Notes under the pieces: generated by a model
Database searches by the model: none
What the model was told of the DNA's origin: nothing
The model's input: only the letters and a program-made list of their open reading frames with translations
Position numbers and translations under genes: made by a program
Source: Holophagales bacterium UBA5704
GTDB lineage: Bacteria > Acidobacteriota > Thermoanaerobaculia > Multivoradales > UBA5704
Assembly (NCBI GenBank): GCA_002420005.1
Contig: DIHE01000049.1
Location: 10,900-47,215, forward strand
Direction: 5' to 3'
Length of the DNA: 36,316 bases
Part shown: in pieces, positions 1 through 7,016 of the stretch
Position numbering within the stretch: the first letter of the stretch is position 1
Layout of the letters: each line of letters starts with the position of its first letter

Positions 1-131
1 TCGGCGGCACCTCGCTGCTGATCGTGGTCGGCGTGGCGATGGACACCATCCAGCAGATCGAGAGCCAGCTCGTGATGCGCAACTACGAAGGGTTCATGAA
101 GAAGGGGCGGATCCGTGGGCGGCGTGGCTGA
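1..131 (+). CDS. secY: SecY translocase subunit, C-terminal end (partial)
   Basis: This is the last 43 or so codons of an open frame that enters from the left edge and stops with TGA at 129-131. The translated end contains a hydrophobic stretch (LLIVVGVAMDTIQQIESQL) followed by a basic tail with MRNYEGFMKKGRIRGRRG. That matches the last transmembrane helix and cytosolic C-tail of SecY, the channel subunit of the Sec protein translocase. Position directly before adk and map is the usual one in the spc operon. The stop codon overlaps the GTG start chosen for adk. Only the tail is visible, so the identification leans on the tail motif plus gene order. Confidence 0.9.
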   Translation, partial: GGTSLLIVVGVAMDTIQQIESQLVMRNYEGFMKKGRIRGRRG

Positions 132-714
132 GAACCGGCCGCGCGCGCGGGTCGTCCTGCTTGGTCCTCCGGGAGCCGGGAAGGGAACCCAGGCGCAGCT
201 TCTGGCGATCCGGCTGGGAGTGCCGGCGATCTCGACCGGCGACATGCTGCGGGCGGCGGTGGCGGCGGGGAGCGATCTCGGCCGCCGCGTCGAGGGCGTG
301 ATGGCCTCGGGCGGCCTGGTCGACGATGCCTTGATGGCCGAGGTGGTGCGCGAGCGGCTGCTGCAACCGGATGCGGCCGGCGGCTACCTGCTCGACGGCT
401 ACCCGCGCACCCTGCCGCAGGCGGAGACCCTGGCGGGGATCCTGGCCGACGCCGGCCAGCCGCTGGATGCCGTCCTGCTGGTCGACGTGCCGGAGGACGA
501 GCTGGTCCGCCGAGCGCTCTTGCGGGGGCGCGGGGATGACAAGGAAGACGTGATCCGCGAGCGCTTGCGGGTCTACCGGGAGAAAACCGAGCCCCTGATC
601 GGTTATTATAGGGAGCGCGGGCTGCTGCGGGAGATCGACGGCAACCGCCCTGTGGAAGTGGTGACCTCCCAGATGTTCGCGGTCTTCGGGATCGAGGGCG
701 GGGCGCAGGGGTGA
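115..714 (+). CDS. adk: Adenylate kinase, short-LID form
   Basis: Adenylate kinase converts ATP and AMP into two ADP in the cytosol. The 199-residue product has the P-loop GPPGAGKGT at about residues 17-25, the NMP-binding region with STGDMLR near 40-46, and DGYPRT at 94-99. The LID is short: around residues 132-146 the chain reads RRALLRGRGDDKEDVI with no Cys4 zinc lid, as in short-type bacterial enzymes. The GTG at 115 is preceded by a purine-rich AAGGGGCGG and overlaps the secY stop; a GTG at 124 is an alternative that would lose only three residues. The stop overlaps the map start, so translation is probably coupled within the spc/alpha operon. Confidence 0.95.
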   Translation: MGGVAENRPRARVVLLGPPGAGKGTQAQLLAIRLGVPAISTGDMLRAAVAAGSDLGRRVEGVMASGGLVDDALMAEVVRERLLQPDAAGGYLLDGYPRTLPQAETLAGILADAGQPLDAVLLVDVPEDELVRRALLRGRGDDKEDVIRERLRVYREKTEPLIGYYRERGLLREIDGNRPVEVVTSQMFAVFGIEGGAQG

Positions 715-1463
715 TGTTCCTGAAGACACCGGGCGAGGTCCAGCTCATGGACGAAGCCAACCGGATCGTCCACCGGGTGCTGGATGCGGTCGGTGAGGCG
801 ATCGCCCCGGGGGTGACGTCGCGGCAGCTCGACCGCCTCGCCGAGAAAGTGATCCGCGATGCCGGCGGAGCCCCTGCGTTCTTGAACTACCGGGGCTTTC
901 CGGCGACGCTGTGCATCTCGGTCAACGACGTCATCGTGCACGGGATCCCCAAAGACGTCCCGCTCAAGGAGGGGGACATCGTGGGGATCGACTGCGGCGT
1001 CCTGTACAAGGGGTACTACGGCGATGCGGCGCGCACGTTTGCGGTCGGCCGCATCGACGCCGAGGCGCAGCGGCTGCTCGAGGTGACCGAAGAGGCGTTG
1101 CGCCGTGCGGTGGCGCAGGTGCGGCCGGGTGGACGGCTTTCGGACATCGGCCATGCGGTGCAGCGCTACGCCGAGAGTCAAGGGTTCTCGATCGTTCGCG
1201 AGTTTTCGGGCCACGGGATCGGCGCGTCGCTCCACGAGGATCCGCAGATCCCGAACTATGGCACCCCGGGCAAAGGGCCCAAGCTCAAACCCGGGATGGT
1301 GCTGGCGATCGAGCCGATGATCAACGCGGGGGGGGCGGGGGTCCGCATGGACGCCGACGGCTGGACGGCGCGCACCGAGGACGGGTCGCTGTCCGCGCAC
1401 TTCGAATACTCGGTGGCGGTCACCCCGTCGGGCGCTCGCGTCCTGGGGACGGATCGGATCTGA
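714..1463 (+). CDS. map: Type I methionine aminopeptidase
   Basis: This enzyme removes the N-terminal methionine from nascent proteins. The product is about 249 residues, the length of the bare type Ia enzyme without N-terminal extension. Counting from the GTG at 711, the five metal ligands are visible as D94 (GIDCG), D105 (YGDAARTF), H168 (SGHGIG), E201 (AIEPMI) and E232 (HFEYS), and the substrate-gating His is H77 in VHGIP. GTG at 711 and ATG at 714 are adjacent possible starts differing by one residue; I use the ATG, which shares bases with the adk TGA. It sits between adk and infA, as in many spc operons. Confidence 0.95.
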   Translation: MFLKTPGEVQLMDEANRIVHRVLDAVGEAIAPGVTSRQLDRLAEKVIRDAGGAPAFLNYRGFPATLCISVNDVIVHGIPKDVPLKEGDIVGIDCGVLYKGYYGDAARTFAVGRIDAEAQRLLEVTEEALRRAVAQVRPGGRLSDIGHAVQRYAESQGFSIVREFSGHGIGASLHEDPQIPNYGTPGKGPKLKPGMVLAIEPMINAGGAGVRMDADGWTARTEDGSLSAHFEYSVAVTPSGARVLGTDRI

Positions 1464-1487
1464 TCTTTTAGATGGAGACGGGACGTT

Positions 1488-1712
1488 TTGTCCAAAAAAG
1501 AAGAGGCGATCGAGGTTGAAGCGACGGTCATCGAGCCCCTCCCGAACGCCATGTTCCGGGTGGAGCTCGACAACAACAAGCATCAGGTCCTGGCACACAT
1601 TTCGGGAAAGATGCGCAAGCACTTCATTCGAATTCTGCCGGGGGACCGGGTTCTGGTCGAGCTGTCGCCCTACGACCTCAACCGGGGCCGCATCGTCTAC
1701 CGTTTGAAGTAG
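1488..1712 (+). CDS. infA: Translation initiation factor IF-1
   Basis: IF-1 binds the 30S A site during initiation. The 74-residue product is full length and is a single OB-fold protein: EVEATVIEPLPNAMFRVEL, then HISGKMRKHFIRILPGDRV, and the C-terminal SPYDLNRGRIVYR motif of the family. It starts with TTG at 1488, behind a GGAGA-type ribosome-binding site near 1474-1478; no ATG gives the complete N-terminus. A TTG start is uncommon and may hold down expression, although that is inference. It lies 24 bases after map and 21 bases before rpmJ in the same operon. Confidence 0.95.
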   Translation: MSKKEEAIEVEATVIEPLPNAMFRVELDNNKHQVLAHISGKMRKHFIRILPGDRVLVELSPYDLNRGRIVYRLK

Positions 1713-1733
1713 GCTGGAAGGGGAAGCACGGTC

Positions 1734-1847
1734 ATGAAAGTACGTTCGTCGGTCAAGCGGATCTGCCCGAAGTGCAAGGTCGTCCGCCGCAAGGGCGTCG
1801 TGCGGGTCATTTGCGAAAACCCGAAACACAAACAGCGTCAAGGATAG
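1734..1847 (+). CDS. rpmJ: Ribosomal protein bL36
   Basis: A 37-codon frame starts at ATG 1734 and ends at TAG 1845-1847. The peptide begins MKVRSSVKRICPKCK and ends with NPKHKQRQG. The zinc ribbon is complete, with C11, C14, C27 and H32, so this is the zinc-binding (C+) form of the 50S subunit protein L36. Position between infA and rpsM is the canonical one. The gene is short enough to be missed by length-filtered gene finding. A GGAAGGGGAAG stretch upstream can serve as the ribosome-binding site. Confidence 0.95.
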   Translation: MKVRSSVKRICPKCKVVRRKGVVRVICENPKHKQRQG

Positions 1848-1854
1848 GTGAGAC

Positions 1855-2238
1855 ATGGCACGTATCGCAGGGGTGGACCTTCCCCAGAACAAGCAGGTCT
1901 GGATCGGTCTCACGTACATCTACGGCATCGGCCGGTCGCGTTCGCGCGACATCCTGTCCAAGGCCGAGGTGAGTGAGCTGACGAAGGTCAGGGATCTCAC
2001 CGAGGACGAGGCGCGGCGGATCCGCAAGGTCATTACGGACGAAGGCCGGGTCGAGGGTGACCTCCGCAAGGAAGTCAGCCAGAACATCAAGCGGTTGATG
2101 GAGATCGGTGCGTATCGCGGCGTCCGTCACCGCCGGGGTCTTCCCGTGCGTGGGCAGCGGACGCAAACCAATGCGCGCACGCGCAAGGGGCCGCGTCGCG
2201 GCGCCGTCGCGGGCAAGAAGAAGGCGACCAAGAAGTAA
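1855..2238 (+). CDS. rpsM: Ribosomal protein uS13
   Basis: S13 sits in the head of the 30S subunit and contacts the P-site tRNA and the 50S bridge. The 127-residue product starts MARIAGVDLPQNKQVWIGLT and contains YIYGIGRSRS, the helix-two-turn-helix region, and the C-terminal RHRRGLPVRGQRTQTNART signature of the family. The C-terminal tail is basic and lysine-rich, ending KKKATKK. It starts 7 bases after rpmJ and is followed 15 bases later by rpsK, both part of the alpha operon. Confidence 0.97.
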   Translation: MARIAGVDLPQNKQVWIGLTYIYGIGRSRSRDILSKAEVSELTKVRDLTEDEARRIRKVITDEGRVEGDLRKEVSQNIKRLMEIGAYRGVRHRRGLPVRGQRTQTNARTRKGPRRGAVAGKKKATKK

Positions 2239-2253
2239 GCCGGGGAATCCAAG

Positions 2254-2655
2254 ATGGCCAAGGAAACGAAGAAGGACCGGAAGGGCGGCAAGAAGAAGGA
2301 GCGGCGCAACGTCCCCCATGGCGTGGCGCACATCCAGGCCACCTTCAACAACACCATCGTGTCGATCGCCGATCCGGAGGGGAACCTGCTGTCCTGGTCG
2401 TCTGCAGGGCGGATCGGCTTCAAGGGCTCGCGCAAGGGAACGCCGTTCGCGGCGCAGGTGGCGGCGCAGAATGCCGGCAACGGCGTTCGCGAGGTCAGCA
2501 TGCGTTCCGTCGACGTCATGGTCAAGGGACCGGGCGCCGGCCGCGAGTCGGCGATCCGCGCCCTCCAGGCCGCGGGTCTCGACGTCAAGTCCATCAAGGA
2601 CGTGACCCCCATTCCCCACAACGGCTGCCGGCCGCGCAAGCGCCGCCGCGTGTAA
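2254..2655 (+). CDS. rpsK: Ribosomal protein uS11
   Basis: S11 forms part of the 30S platform near the E site. The 133-residue product has a lysine-rich N-terminal leader (about 20 residues) followed by the standard core, with AHIQATFNNTIVSIADPEG, GFKGSRKGTPFAAQ, and the C-terminal VTPIPHNGCRPRKRRRV, which is the family signature. The N-terminal extension MAKETKKDRKGGKKKERRN is typical for this protein. It is separated from rpsD by 124 bases that carry a strong hairpin (2685-2711), an unusually long gap for this operon. Confidence 0.97.
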   Translation: MAKETKKDRKGGKKKERRNVPHGVAHIQATFNNTIVSIADPEGNLLSWSSAGRIGFKGSRKGTPFAAQVAAQNAGNGVREVSMRSVDVMVKGPGAGRESAIRALQAAGLDVKSIKDVTPIPHNGCRPRKRRRV

Positions 2656-2684
2656 GCCGCGTTCTGGGGCGAGGAACCGCCGAA

Positions 2685-2711
2685 AGCCGCTCCGGGTGTG
2701 CCGGGGCGGCT
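2685..2711 (+). promoter_or_regulatory. 11-bp hairpin between rpsK and rpsD
   Basis: The arms AGCCGCTCCGG (2685-2695) and CCGGGGCGGCT (2701-2711) pair over 11 positions, with one T-G wobble, around the five-base loop GTGTG. A smaller hairpin follows at 2735-2750 (CCCCG, loop TAGCCT, CGGGG). No T-run follows the large stem, so a plain intrinsic terminator is unlikely. The position, just upstream of rpsD, suits an attenuator, an mRNA-processing site or a ribosomal-protein feedback site. Ribosomal protein S4 is known to repress the alpha operon in enterobacteria, but I cannot show that this structure resembles that target. Confidence 0.5.
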
Positions 2712-2779
2712 CTTGCGTCTTCCCAAGTTGAAGTCCCCGTAGCCTCGGGGAGAGGACGTCGTTCAAGGAGACTGATCCA

Positions 2780-3409
2780 GTGGCCAGATACACAGGACCC
2801 GTTTGCCGGCTGTGCCGCCGCGAGCGGATGAAGCTGTTCCTCAAGGGAGATCGCTGTTTCAAGGAGAAGTGCGCGGTCGAGCGCCGCAACTTCCCGCCCG
2901 GCCAGCACGGCACCCGCCGCGGCCGGCGGACGCTCGGCTACGGCCTGCAGCTGCGTGAGAAACAGAAGGTGAAGCGCATCTACGGCGTGCTCGAGTCGCA
3001 GTTCCGCACCTACTTCTCGGAAGCGGATCGGCGCAAGGGCATCACCGGCGAGAACCTGCTCGTCATGCTCGAGCGGCGCCTGGACAACGTGGTCTACAGC
3101 CTCGGCTTCGCCTCGTCGCGCGCCCAGGCCCGGCAGTTCGTCCGCCACGGCCACGTGCTGATCGACGGGCGCAAGATCTCGATCCCGTCGTACCAGGTGA
3201 AGGCCGGCCAGGCCCTCACGGTCAAGGAAGCGAGCCGGAAGAATCCGTTCATCCGGTCGAGCGTCGAGACGGCCCGCGGACGCGGAGTGCCCGACTGGCT
3301 CGAGCTCGATGCCGAGAACGTCAGTGGCAAAGTGCTCCGCCTGCCCACGCGCGAGGACATCAAGCTTCCGATTCAGGAGCAGCTGATCGTCGAGCTCTAC
3401 AGCCGCTGA
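2780..3409 (+). CDS. rpsD: Ribosomal protein uS4, zinc-binding form
   Basis: S4 binds 16S rRNA early in 30S assembly. The 209-residue product starts MARYTGPVCRLCRRERMKLF and keeps four cysteines (C9, C12, C26, C31) in the zinc-finger pattern of the C+ form. The S4 RNA-binding domain follows from about residue 99 (RRLDNVVYSLGFASSR, then QFVRHGHVLIDGRKI). The C-terminus LPIQEQLIVELYSR is typical. The start is GTG at 2780, 8 bases after AAGGAGA. It lies directly before rpoA, the usual alpha-operon order. Confidence 0.97.
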   Translation: MARYTGPVCRLCRRERMKLFLKGDRCFKEKCAVERRNFPPGQHGTRRGRRTLGYGLQLREKQKVKRIYGVLESQFRTYFSEADRRKGITGENLLVMLERRLDNVVYSLGFASSRAQARQFVRHGHVLIDGRKISIPSYQVKAGQALTVKEASRKNPFIRSSVETARGRGVPDWLELDAENVSGKVLRLPTREDIKLPIQEQLIVELYSR

Positions 3410-3435
3410 TCGGCACGGACGGGGAAGGAGTCTGT

Positions 3436-4422
3436 ATGCTTTGGAAAGGTTTTCAACGCCCCAAGCGTCTCGAGATCGACCATGAGTCGCTCTCCTCGAC
3501 CTATGGGCGGTTCATCGCGCAGCCGTTCGAGCGTGGCTTCGCCACGACGATCGGCAACGCCCTGCGGCGCTGCCTGCTCTCCTCGATCGAGGGGGCGGCG
3601 ATCACCGCCATCCACATCGAAGGGGTGCTCCACGAGTTCTCCTCGATTCCGGGCGTGCAGGAGGACGTCACCGACATCATCCTCAACCTGAAGCAGGTGC
3701 CGCTGCGCCTGCACAGCGAAGACGCCAAGGTGATGTCGATCGATTTCGACGGCGCCGGCAAGGTGACCGCCGCGCAGATGAGCGAGGACGGGCAGATCGA
3801 CATCATCGATCCCTCGATCCACATCGCGACGGTCAACGAGGAAGGCAAGCTCAAGCTGCAGGCCCAGGTCAAGCGGGGCCGGGGCTACGTGGCCGCCGAC
3901 CGCAACTTCGACGAGGCCATGGGCATCGGCTGGATTCCGGTCGACTCCGCCCACAGCCCGGTGCGGCGGGTGAACTACCGGGTCGAGGCGGCCCGTCTCG
4001 GCCAGACCACCGACTATGAGCGCCTGATCCTCGAAGTCTGGACGAACGGGACGGTGAGCCCGGAAGAGGCGGTCTCCCTCGCGGCGATGCTCCTCAAGGA
4101 TCACCTCGGCATCTTCATTCAGAGCGAGGAGAGCCTGCGCCACGACGGCGGCGAGCTCGGCCTCGAAGAGCTGGCCGGCCTGGATGCGCTGCTCGCCAAG
4201 AACATCGACGAGCTCGACCTGTCGGTGCGCTCGGCCAATTCGCTCAAGAATGCCAACATCCACACGCTCCGCGACCTGGTGCGCCGCACCGAGAAGGACA
4301 TGCTGGAGACCAAGAACTTCGGCAAGAAGTCCCTCGAAGAGGTGCAAGAGGTCCTGGACAAGCTGGGTCTTTCCCTCGGCATGGAAGTGCCGGAGCGGCC
4401 CGGTATCGGGGCTTCGGCCTGA
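3436..4422 (+). CDS. rpoA: RNA polymerase alpha subunit
   Basis: Alpha dimerises to nucleate RNA polymerase and contacts promoter UP elements and activators. The 328-residue product is of normal length. The N-terminal assembly domain (about 1-235) has RFIAQPFERGFATTIGNALR and LLSSIEGAAI. The C-terminal domain (about 256-315) has DLSVRSANSLKNANI, in which R265 and N268 correspond in position to the DNA-contacting residues of the E. coli protein, and GKKSLEEVQEVL. The start ATG at 3436 follows GGGGAAGGAG. rplQ follows after 12 bases. Confidence 0.97.
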   Translation: MLWKGFQRPKRLEIDHESLSSTYGRFIAQPFERGFATTIGNALRRCLLSSIEGAAITAIHIEGVLHEFSSIPGVQEDVTDIILNLKQVPLRLHSEDAKVMSIDFDGAGKVTAAQMSEDGQIDIIDPSIHIATVNEEGKLKLQAQVKRGRGYVAADRNFDEAMGIGWIPVDSAHSPVRRVNYRVEAARLGQTTDYERLILEVWTNGTVSPEEAVSLAAMLLKDHLGIFIQSEESLRHDGGELGLEELAGLDALLAKNIDELDLSVRSANSLKNANIHTLRDLVRRTEKDMLETKNFGKKSLEEVQEVLDKLGLSLGMEVPERPGIGASA

Positions 4423-4434
4423 GGAGAGGAGATC

Positions 4435-4977
4435 ATGCGTCACGGTATGAGATTTAGAAAGCTGGGCCGGACCTCCGCCCACCGGGAAGCCCTGTTCCGC
4501 AACCAGCTGCAGTCGCTCGTCCTCGCCGAGCGGATCGTCACCACGCTCCCGAAGGCGAAGGAGCTACGGCCGATCGCCGAGCGGGTGATCACCCGCGGCA
4601 AGCACGGCACCGTGCACGACCGCCGTTGGGTCCTGCGCTGGGTGCTGAGCCGCGATCTCGTCAAGAAGGTGTTCGACGACATCGCGCCGCGCTTCGCGGA
4701 TCGTCCGGGTGGTTACCTGCGGATCGTCAAGCTGGGACCCCGGCAGGGCGACGGCGCGGAGATGGCGGTTCTCGAGCTGGTGGAGCGCGAGTCGGTCGCC
4801 GCCGCCAAGCCGGAGCCGGCGAAGGAGAAGGCCCCCAAGAAGGAGAAGCCCAAGAAGGAAGCCAAGGAGCCGAAGAAGACCGCGGCCCCGAAGGCCAAGG
4901 GGAAGGGCGGCTCTCCGAAAGAGCACAAGACCAAGGAGGGCAGTCAGAAGACGCGCACTCCCCGCAAGGCGGTCTGA
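4435..4977 (+). CDS. rplQ: Ribosomal protein bL17 with a long Lys/Pro-rich tail
   Basis: L17 is a 50S protein near the peptide exit tunnel. The core (about residues 1-122) contains MRHGMRFRKLGRTSAHREAL and TTLPKAKELRPIAERVITRG, ending with RIVKLGPRQGDGAEMAVLEL. The remaining 55-60 residues form a low-complexity tail of Lys, Pro, Ala and Glu repeats, likely disordered, that is absent from minimal L17 proteins. The start ATG follows GAGGAGAGGAG. This is the last gene of the ribosomal operon; an intrinsic terminator lies 24 bases downstream. Confidence 0.95.
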   Translation: MRHGMRFRKLGRTSAHREALFRNQLQSLVLAERIVTTLPKAKELRPIAERVITRGKHGTVHDRRWVLRWVLSRDLVKKVFDDIAPRFADRPGGYLRIVKLGPRQGDGAEMAVLELVERESVAAAKPEPAKEKAPKKEKPKKEAKEPKKTAAPKAKGKGGSPKEHKTKEGSQKTRTPRKAV

Positions 4978-5001
4978 GGCTTTTCCCACATCTCGTCTCT
5001 C

Positions 5002-5039
5002 CGAACGGCCGGTGCTTTTGCGCCGGCCGTTCGTGTTTT
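5002..5039 (+). terminator. Intrinsic terminator of the ribosomal operon
   Basis: The arms CGAACGGCCGGTGC (5002-5015) and GCGCCGGCCGTTCG (5020-5033) pair along 14 positions with one T-G wobble, closed by a TTTT loop. TGTTTT follows immediately. It lies just after rplQ and just before the next gene, so it ends the spc/alpha transcript. The T-run merges with the promoter-like bases in front of the MFS gene. Confidence 0.9.
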
Positions 5040-5048
5040 CCGTAGAAT
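5018..5048 (+). promoter_or_regulatory. Promoter-like elements with a near-leaderless start
   Basis: TAGAAT at 5043-5048 resembles a -10 box. TTGCGC at 5018-5023 could be a weak -35 with a long 19-base spacing. The GTG start of the MFS gene is at 5055, about where transcription would begin, and no Shine-Dalgarno sequence lies between. The same TAGAATCC sequence precedes the kinase gene at 19100, which strengthens the call. The -35 overlaps the terminator stem. Confidence 0.5.
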
Positions 5049-5054
5049 CCCCCG

Positions 5055-6263
5055 GTGGCCTCTCCCGCTCCTTCCCCCCCCCGTGCCCGGCTCGGCCGCA
5101 ATGTCTTCGCTCTCGCCGCGGTGAGCTTCTTGACCGACGTGGCGAGCGACATGACCTATCCGCTGTTGCCGCTGTTTCTCGCCACCACCCTGGGGGCGAG
5201 CGCCACGGCGGTCGGGGCGATCGAAGGGGCGGCGGAGTCGGTCGCGGCCCTCCTGAAGCTCGGCAGCGGCTGGTTGTCGGATCGGGTGCGGCGCAGGAAG
5301 CCCCTGGTCGTCCTCGGCTATGGCATCGCCTCGCTGATCCGCCCGTTGATCGGGCTCGCGCAGTCGGCCACCCAGGTACTGGCGATCCGCGTCACCGACC
5401 GCGTCGGCAAGGGGATTCGGGGCGCGCCGCGGGATGCGCTGATCGCCGACTCGGTCGATCCGGCGATCCGGGGCCGCGCCTTCGGCTTCCACCGCGCGGC
5501 GGACCACGCCGGGGCCATGGTCGGCCCGCTGCTCTCGTTCGCTCTGCTCCGCTGGGGAGGGCTGGAGCTGCACCAGGTCTTCCTGCTCACTGCGATCCCC
5601 GGCGCGCTGGCGGTCCTGGCGGTTCTCTTCGGCGTGCGAGAGGTGCCACGCGAGGAGGACGGCGCGGCGCGCAAGCTCGACCTGCGGGCACCGCTCGGCC
5701 GGCGGTTCTGGGCGTTTCTCGGCGTTCTCGTGCTGTTCACCCTGGGCAACTCGACGGACGCCTTTTTGCTCCTGCGCGCCCGCGACCTGGGCGTCGACGC
5801 CGCGCTGGTGCCGATCCTCTGGGCGGTCCTCCACGTGGTCAAGTCCCTCTCCAGCACACCGGGGGGAGCCCTCTCGGATCGCATCGGCCGCAAGCCTCTG
5901 CTGGTCGCCGGCTGGGTGCTCTACGCCGCCGTCTACTTCGCCCTCGGGCGGGCCGACGCGCCCTGGCATGCCTGGGCGCTCTTCGCGGTCTACGGGATCT
6001 ACTTCGGCCTGACCGAAGGGGTGGAGAAGGCGCTCGTCGCCGACCTGGTCCCCGCAAACCGCCGCGGCTCGGCCTTCGGCTGGTACAACCTCGCCCTGGG
6101 CATCGGAGCGCTCCCGGCGTCGCTCCTCTTCGGGATGATCTGGGACCAGGCCGGAGCCCCGGTCGCCTTCACCTTCGGTGCGGTGATGGCGCTCACCGCG
6201 GCGGTGGGGATCGCGATCGTGGCGCCGGGGCGGGGCGGCTTCAAGCCCCTGGGCAACTCTTGA
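5055..6263 (+). CDS. Major facilitator superfamily transporter
   Basis: The 402-residue product is almost entirely hydrophobic, with about 12 predicted membrane segments, fitting a single MFS permease of the inner membrane. The first helix carries FLTDVASDMTYPLLPLF. A loop 2-3 MFS-like motif is seen as GWLSDRVRRRKP, and a second copy in the other half as GALSDRIGRKPL, which is the typical internal duplication. KGIRGAPRDALIAD and GRAFGFHRAADHAGA are characteristic of a group of uncharacterised bacterial MFS proteins. The substrate cannot be read from the sequence. The GTG start gives a complete first helix; its stop overlaps the -35 box of the downstream toxin-antitoxin promoter. Confidence 0.88.
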   Translation: MASPAPSPPRARLGRNVFALAAVSFLTDVASDMTYPLLPLFLATTLGASATAVGAIEGAAESVAALLKLGSGWLSDRVRRRKPLVVLGYGIASLIRPLIGLAQSATQVLAIRVTDRVGKGIRGAPRDALIADSVDPAIRGRAFGFHRAADHAGAMVGPLLSFALLRWGGLELHQVFLLTAIPGALAVLAVLFGVREVPREEDGAARKLDLRAPLGRRFWAFLGVLVLFTLGNSTDAFLLLRARDLGVDAALVPILWAVLHVVKSLSSTPGGALSDRIGRKPLLVAGWVLYAAVYFALGRADAPWHAWALFAVYGIYFGLTEGVEKALVADLVPANRRGSAFGWYNLALGIGALPASLLFGMIWDQAGAPVAFTFGAVMALTAAVGIAIVAPGRGGFKPLGNS

Positions 6264-6308
6264 CTCCTCCAGCCAGGAGGACCAGAATGACCAGGGTGGT
6301 CATTCTGG
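6260..6308 (+). promoter_or_regulatory. Toxin-antitoxin promoter with palindromic operator
   Basis: A promoter reads TTGACT (6260-6265), 17 bases, then CAGAAT (6283-6288). The -35 box overlaps the stop codon of the MFS gene. A perfect inverted repeat, CCAGAATGACC (6282-6292) and GGTCATTCTGG (6298-6308) with loop AGGGT, covers the -10 box. A smaller inverted repeat, TCCTCC and GGAGGA at 6265-6281, lies between the boxes. Phd/YefM antitoxins commonly repress their own operon through palindromes, so the larger repeat is the likely operator. An AGGAGG ribosome-binding site follows at 6311-6316. Confidence 0.7.
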
Positions 6309-6321
6309 AGAGGAGGCTGAC

Positions 6322-6582
6322 ATGAGCAAAGCAGAGGCAAGTTGGACGGTCGTGGATGCCAAGGCCCATTGGAGCCGGGTGATCGACCAGGCGCTCGCCG
6401 ACGGCCCCCAGCGCATCACGCGAAACGGCCGGCCGGCGGTCGTCGTCGTATCCGCTGAAGAGTGGGACCGGAAGACGCGCCGCAAGGGCACCCTTGCCGA
6501 ATTCTTTGCGTCCTCTCCGTTGCGGGGCTCCGGCCTTGAGTTGGAGCGCGTGAAGGACGAGCCGCGCGATATCGCCCTGTGA
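6322..6582 (+). CDS. Phd/YefM-family antitoxin
   Basis: The 86-residue product has the Phd/YefM fold signature: SWTVVDAKAHWSRVIDQAL, then RITRNGRPAVVVVSAEEW. This N-terminal part binds DNA as a dimer. The C-terminal part (from about residue 55, KGTLAEFFASSPL onward) is the likely toxin-wrapping tail. It is followed directly by a PIN-domain toxin; the stop TGA overlaps the toxin GTG start (6579-6582), so the two are translationally coupled. The operator upstream (6282-6308) suggests autoregulation. Pairing of a Phd-type antitoxin with a VapC-type toxin is common. Confidence 0.9.
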   Translation: MSKAEASWTVVDAKAHWSRVIDQALADGPQRITRNGRPAVVVVSAEEWDRKTRRKGTLAEFFASSPLRGSGLELERVKDEPRDIAL

Positions 6583-7007
6583 GCTTCCTGCTCGACACCA
6601 ACGTCATCTCGGAGTGGATCCGTCCCCTTCCGGAACCAGCGATTGTCTCCTGGCTCTCCCGGATTGACGAAGATCGTGTCTTTCTCAGCGTCGCTTCCCT
6701 GGCGGAGATCCGGCACGGGATCGAGTTGCTGGCGCCGGGGCACCGGCGTCGCTTGCTGGAGACGTGGCTGGCCGAAACTCTTCCGGCCCGGTTCGAAGGG
6801 CGAATCCTCGACATCAATCCCCGGGTGGCCGTTCTGTGGGGGGAGATCATGGCCCGGGGGCGCCGCGCAGGGCGGCCCGTCGGCGCGATGGATGCGTTTT
6901 TCGCCGCGACGGCCGAAGCGCATGCCATGACCCTGGTGACCCGGAACACGCGGGACTTCGAGGCACTCGGCATCAAGCTGCTCGATCCCGCGAACCGCTC
7001 TGGCTGA
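6579..7007 (+). CDS. vapC: VapC-type PIN-domain toxin
   Basis: VapC toxins are Mg-dependent ribonucleases that cut tRNA or rRNA. The 142-residue product has the PIN acidic cluster: D6 (LLDTNVISEW), E43 (SLAEIRHGI), D105 (GAMDAFFAA) and N123/D126 (TRNTRDFE). All key residues are present, so it looks active. The GTG start overlaps the antitoxin stop. The downstream peptidase gene begins only 9 bases after the toxin stop, so it might be co-transcribed with the toxin-antitoxin operon, which is unusual for a housekeeping-sized enzyme. Confidence 0.92.
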   Translation: MSFLLDTNVISEWIRPLPEPAIVSWLSRIDEDRVFLSVASLAEIRHGIELLAPGHRRRLLETWLAETLPARFEGRILDINPRVAVLWGEIMARGRRAGRPVGAMDAFFAATAEAHAMTLVTRNTRDFEALGIKLLDPANRSG

Positions 7008-7016
7008 GGAGCCTGC

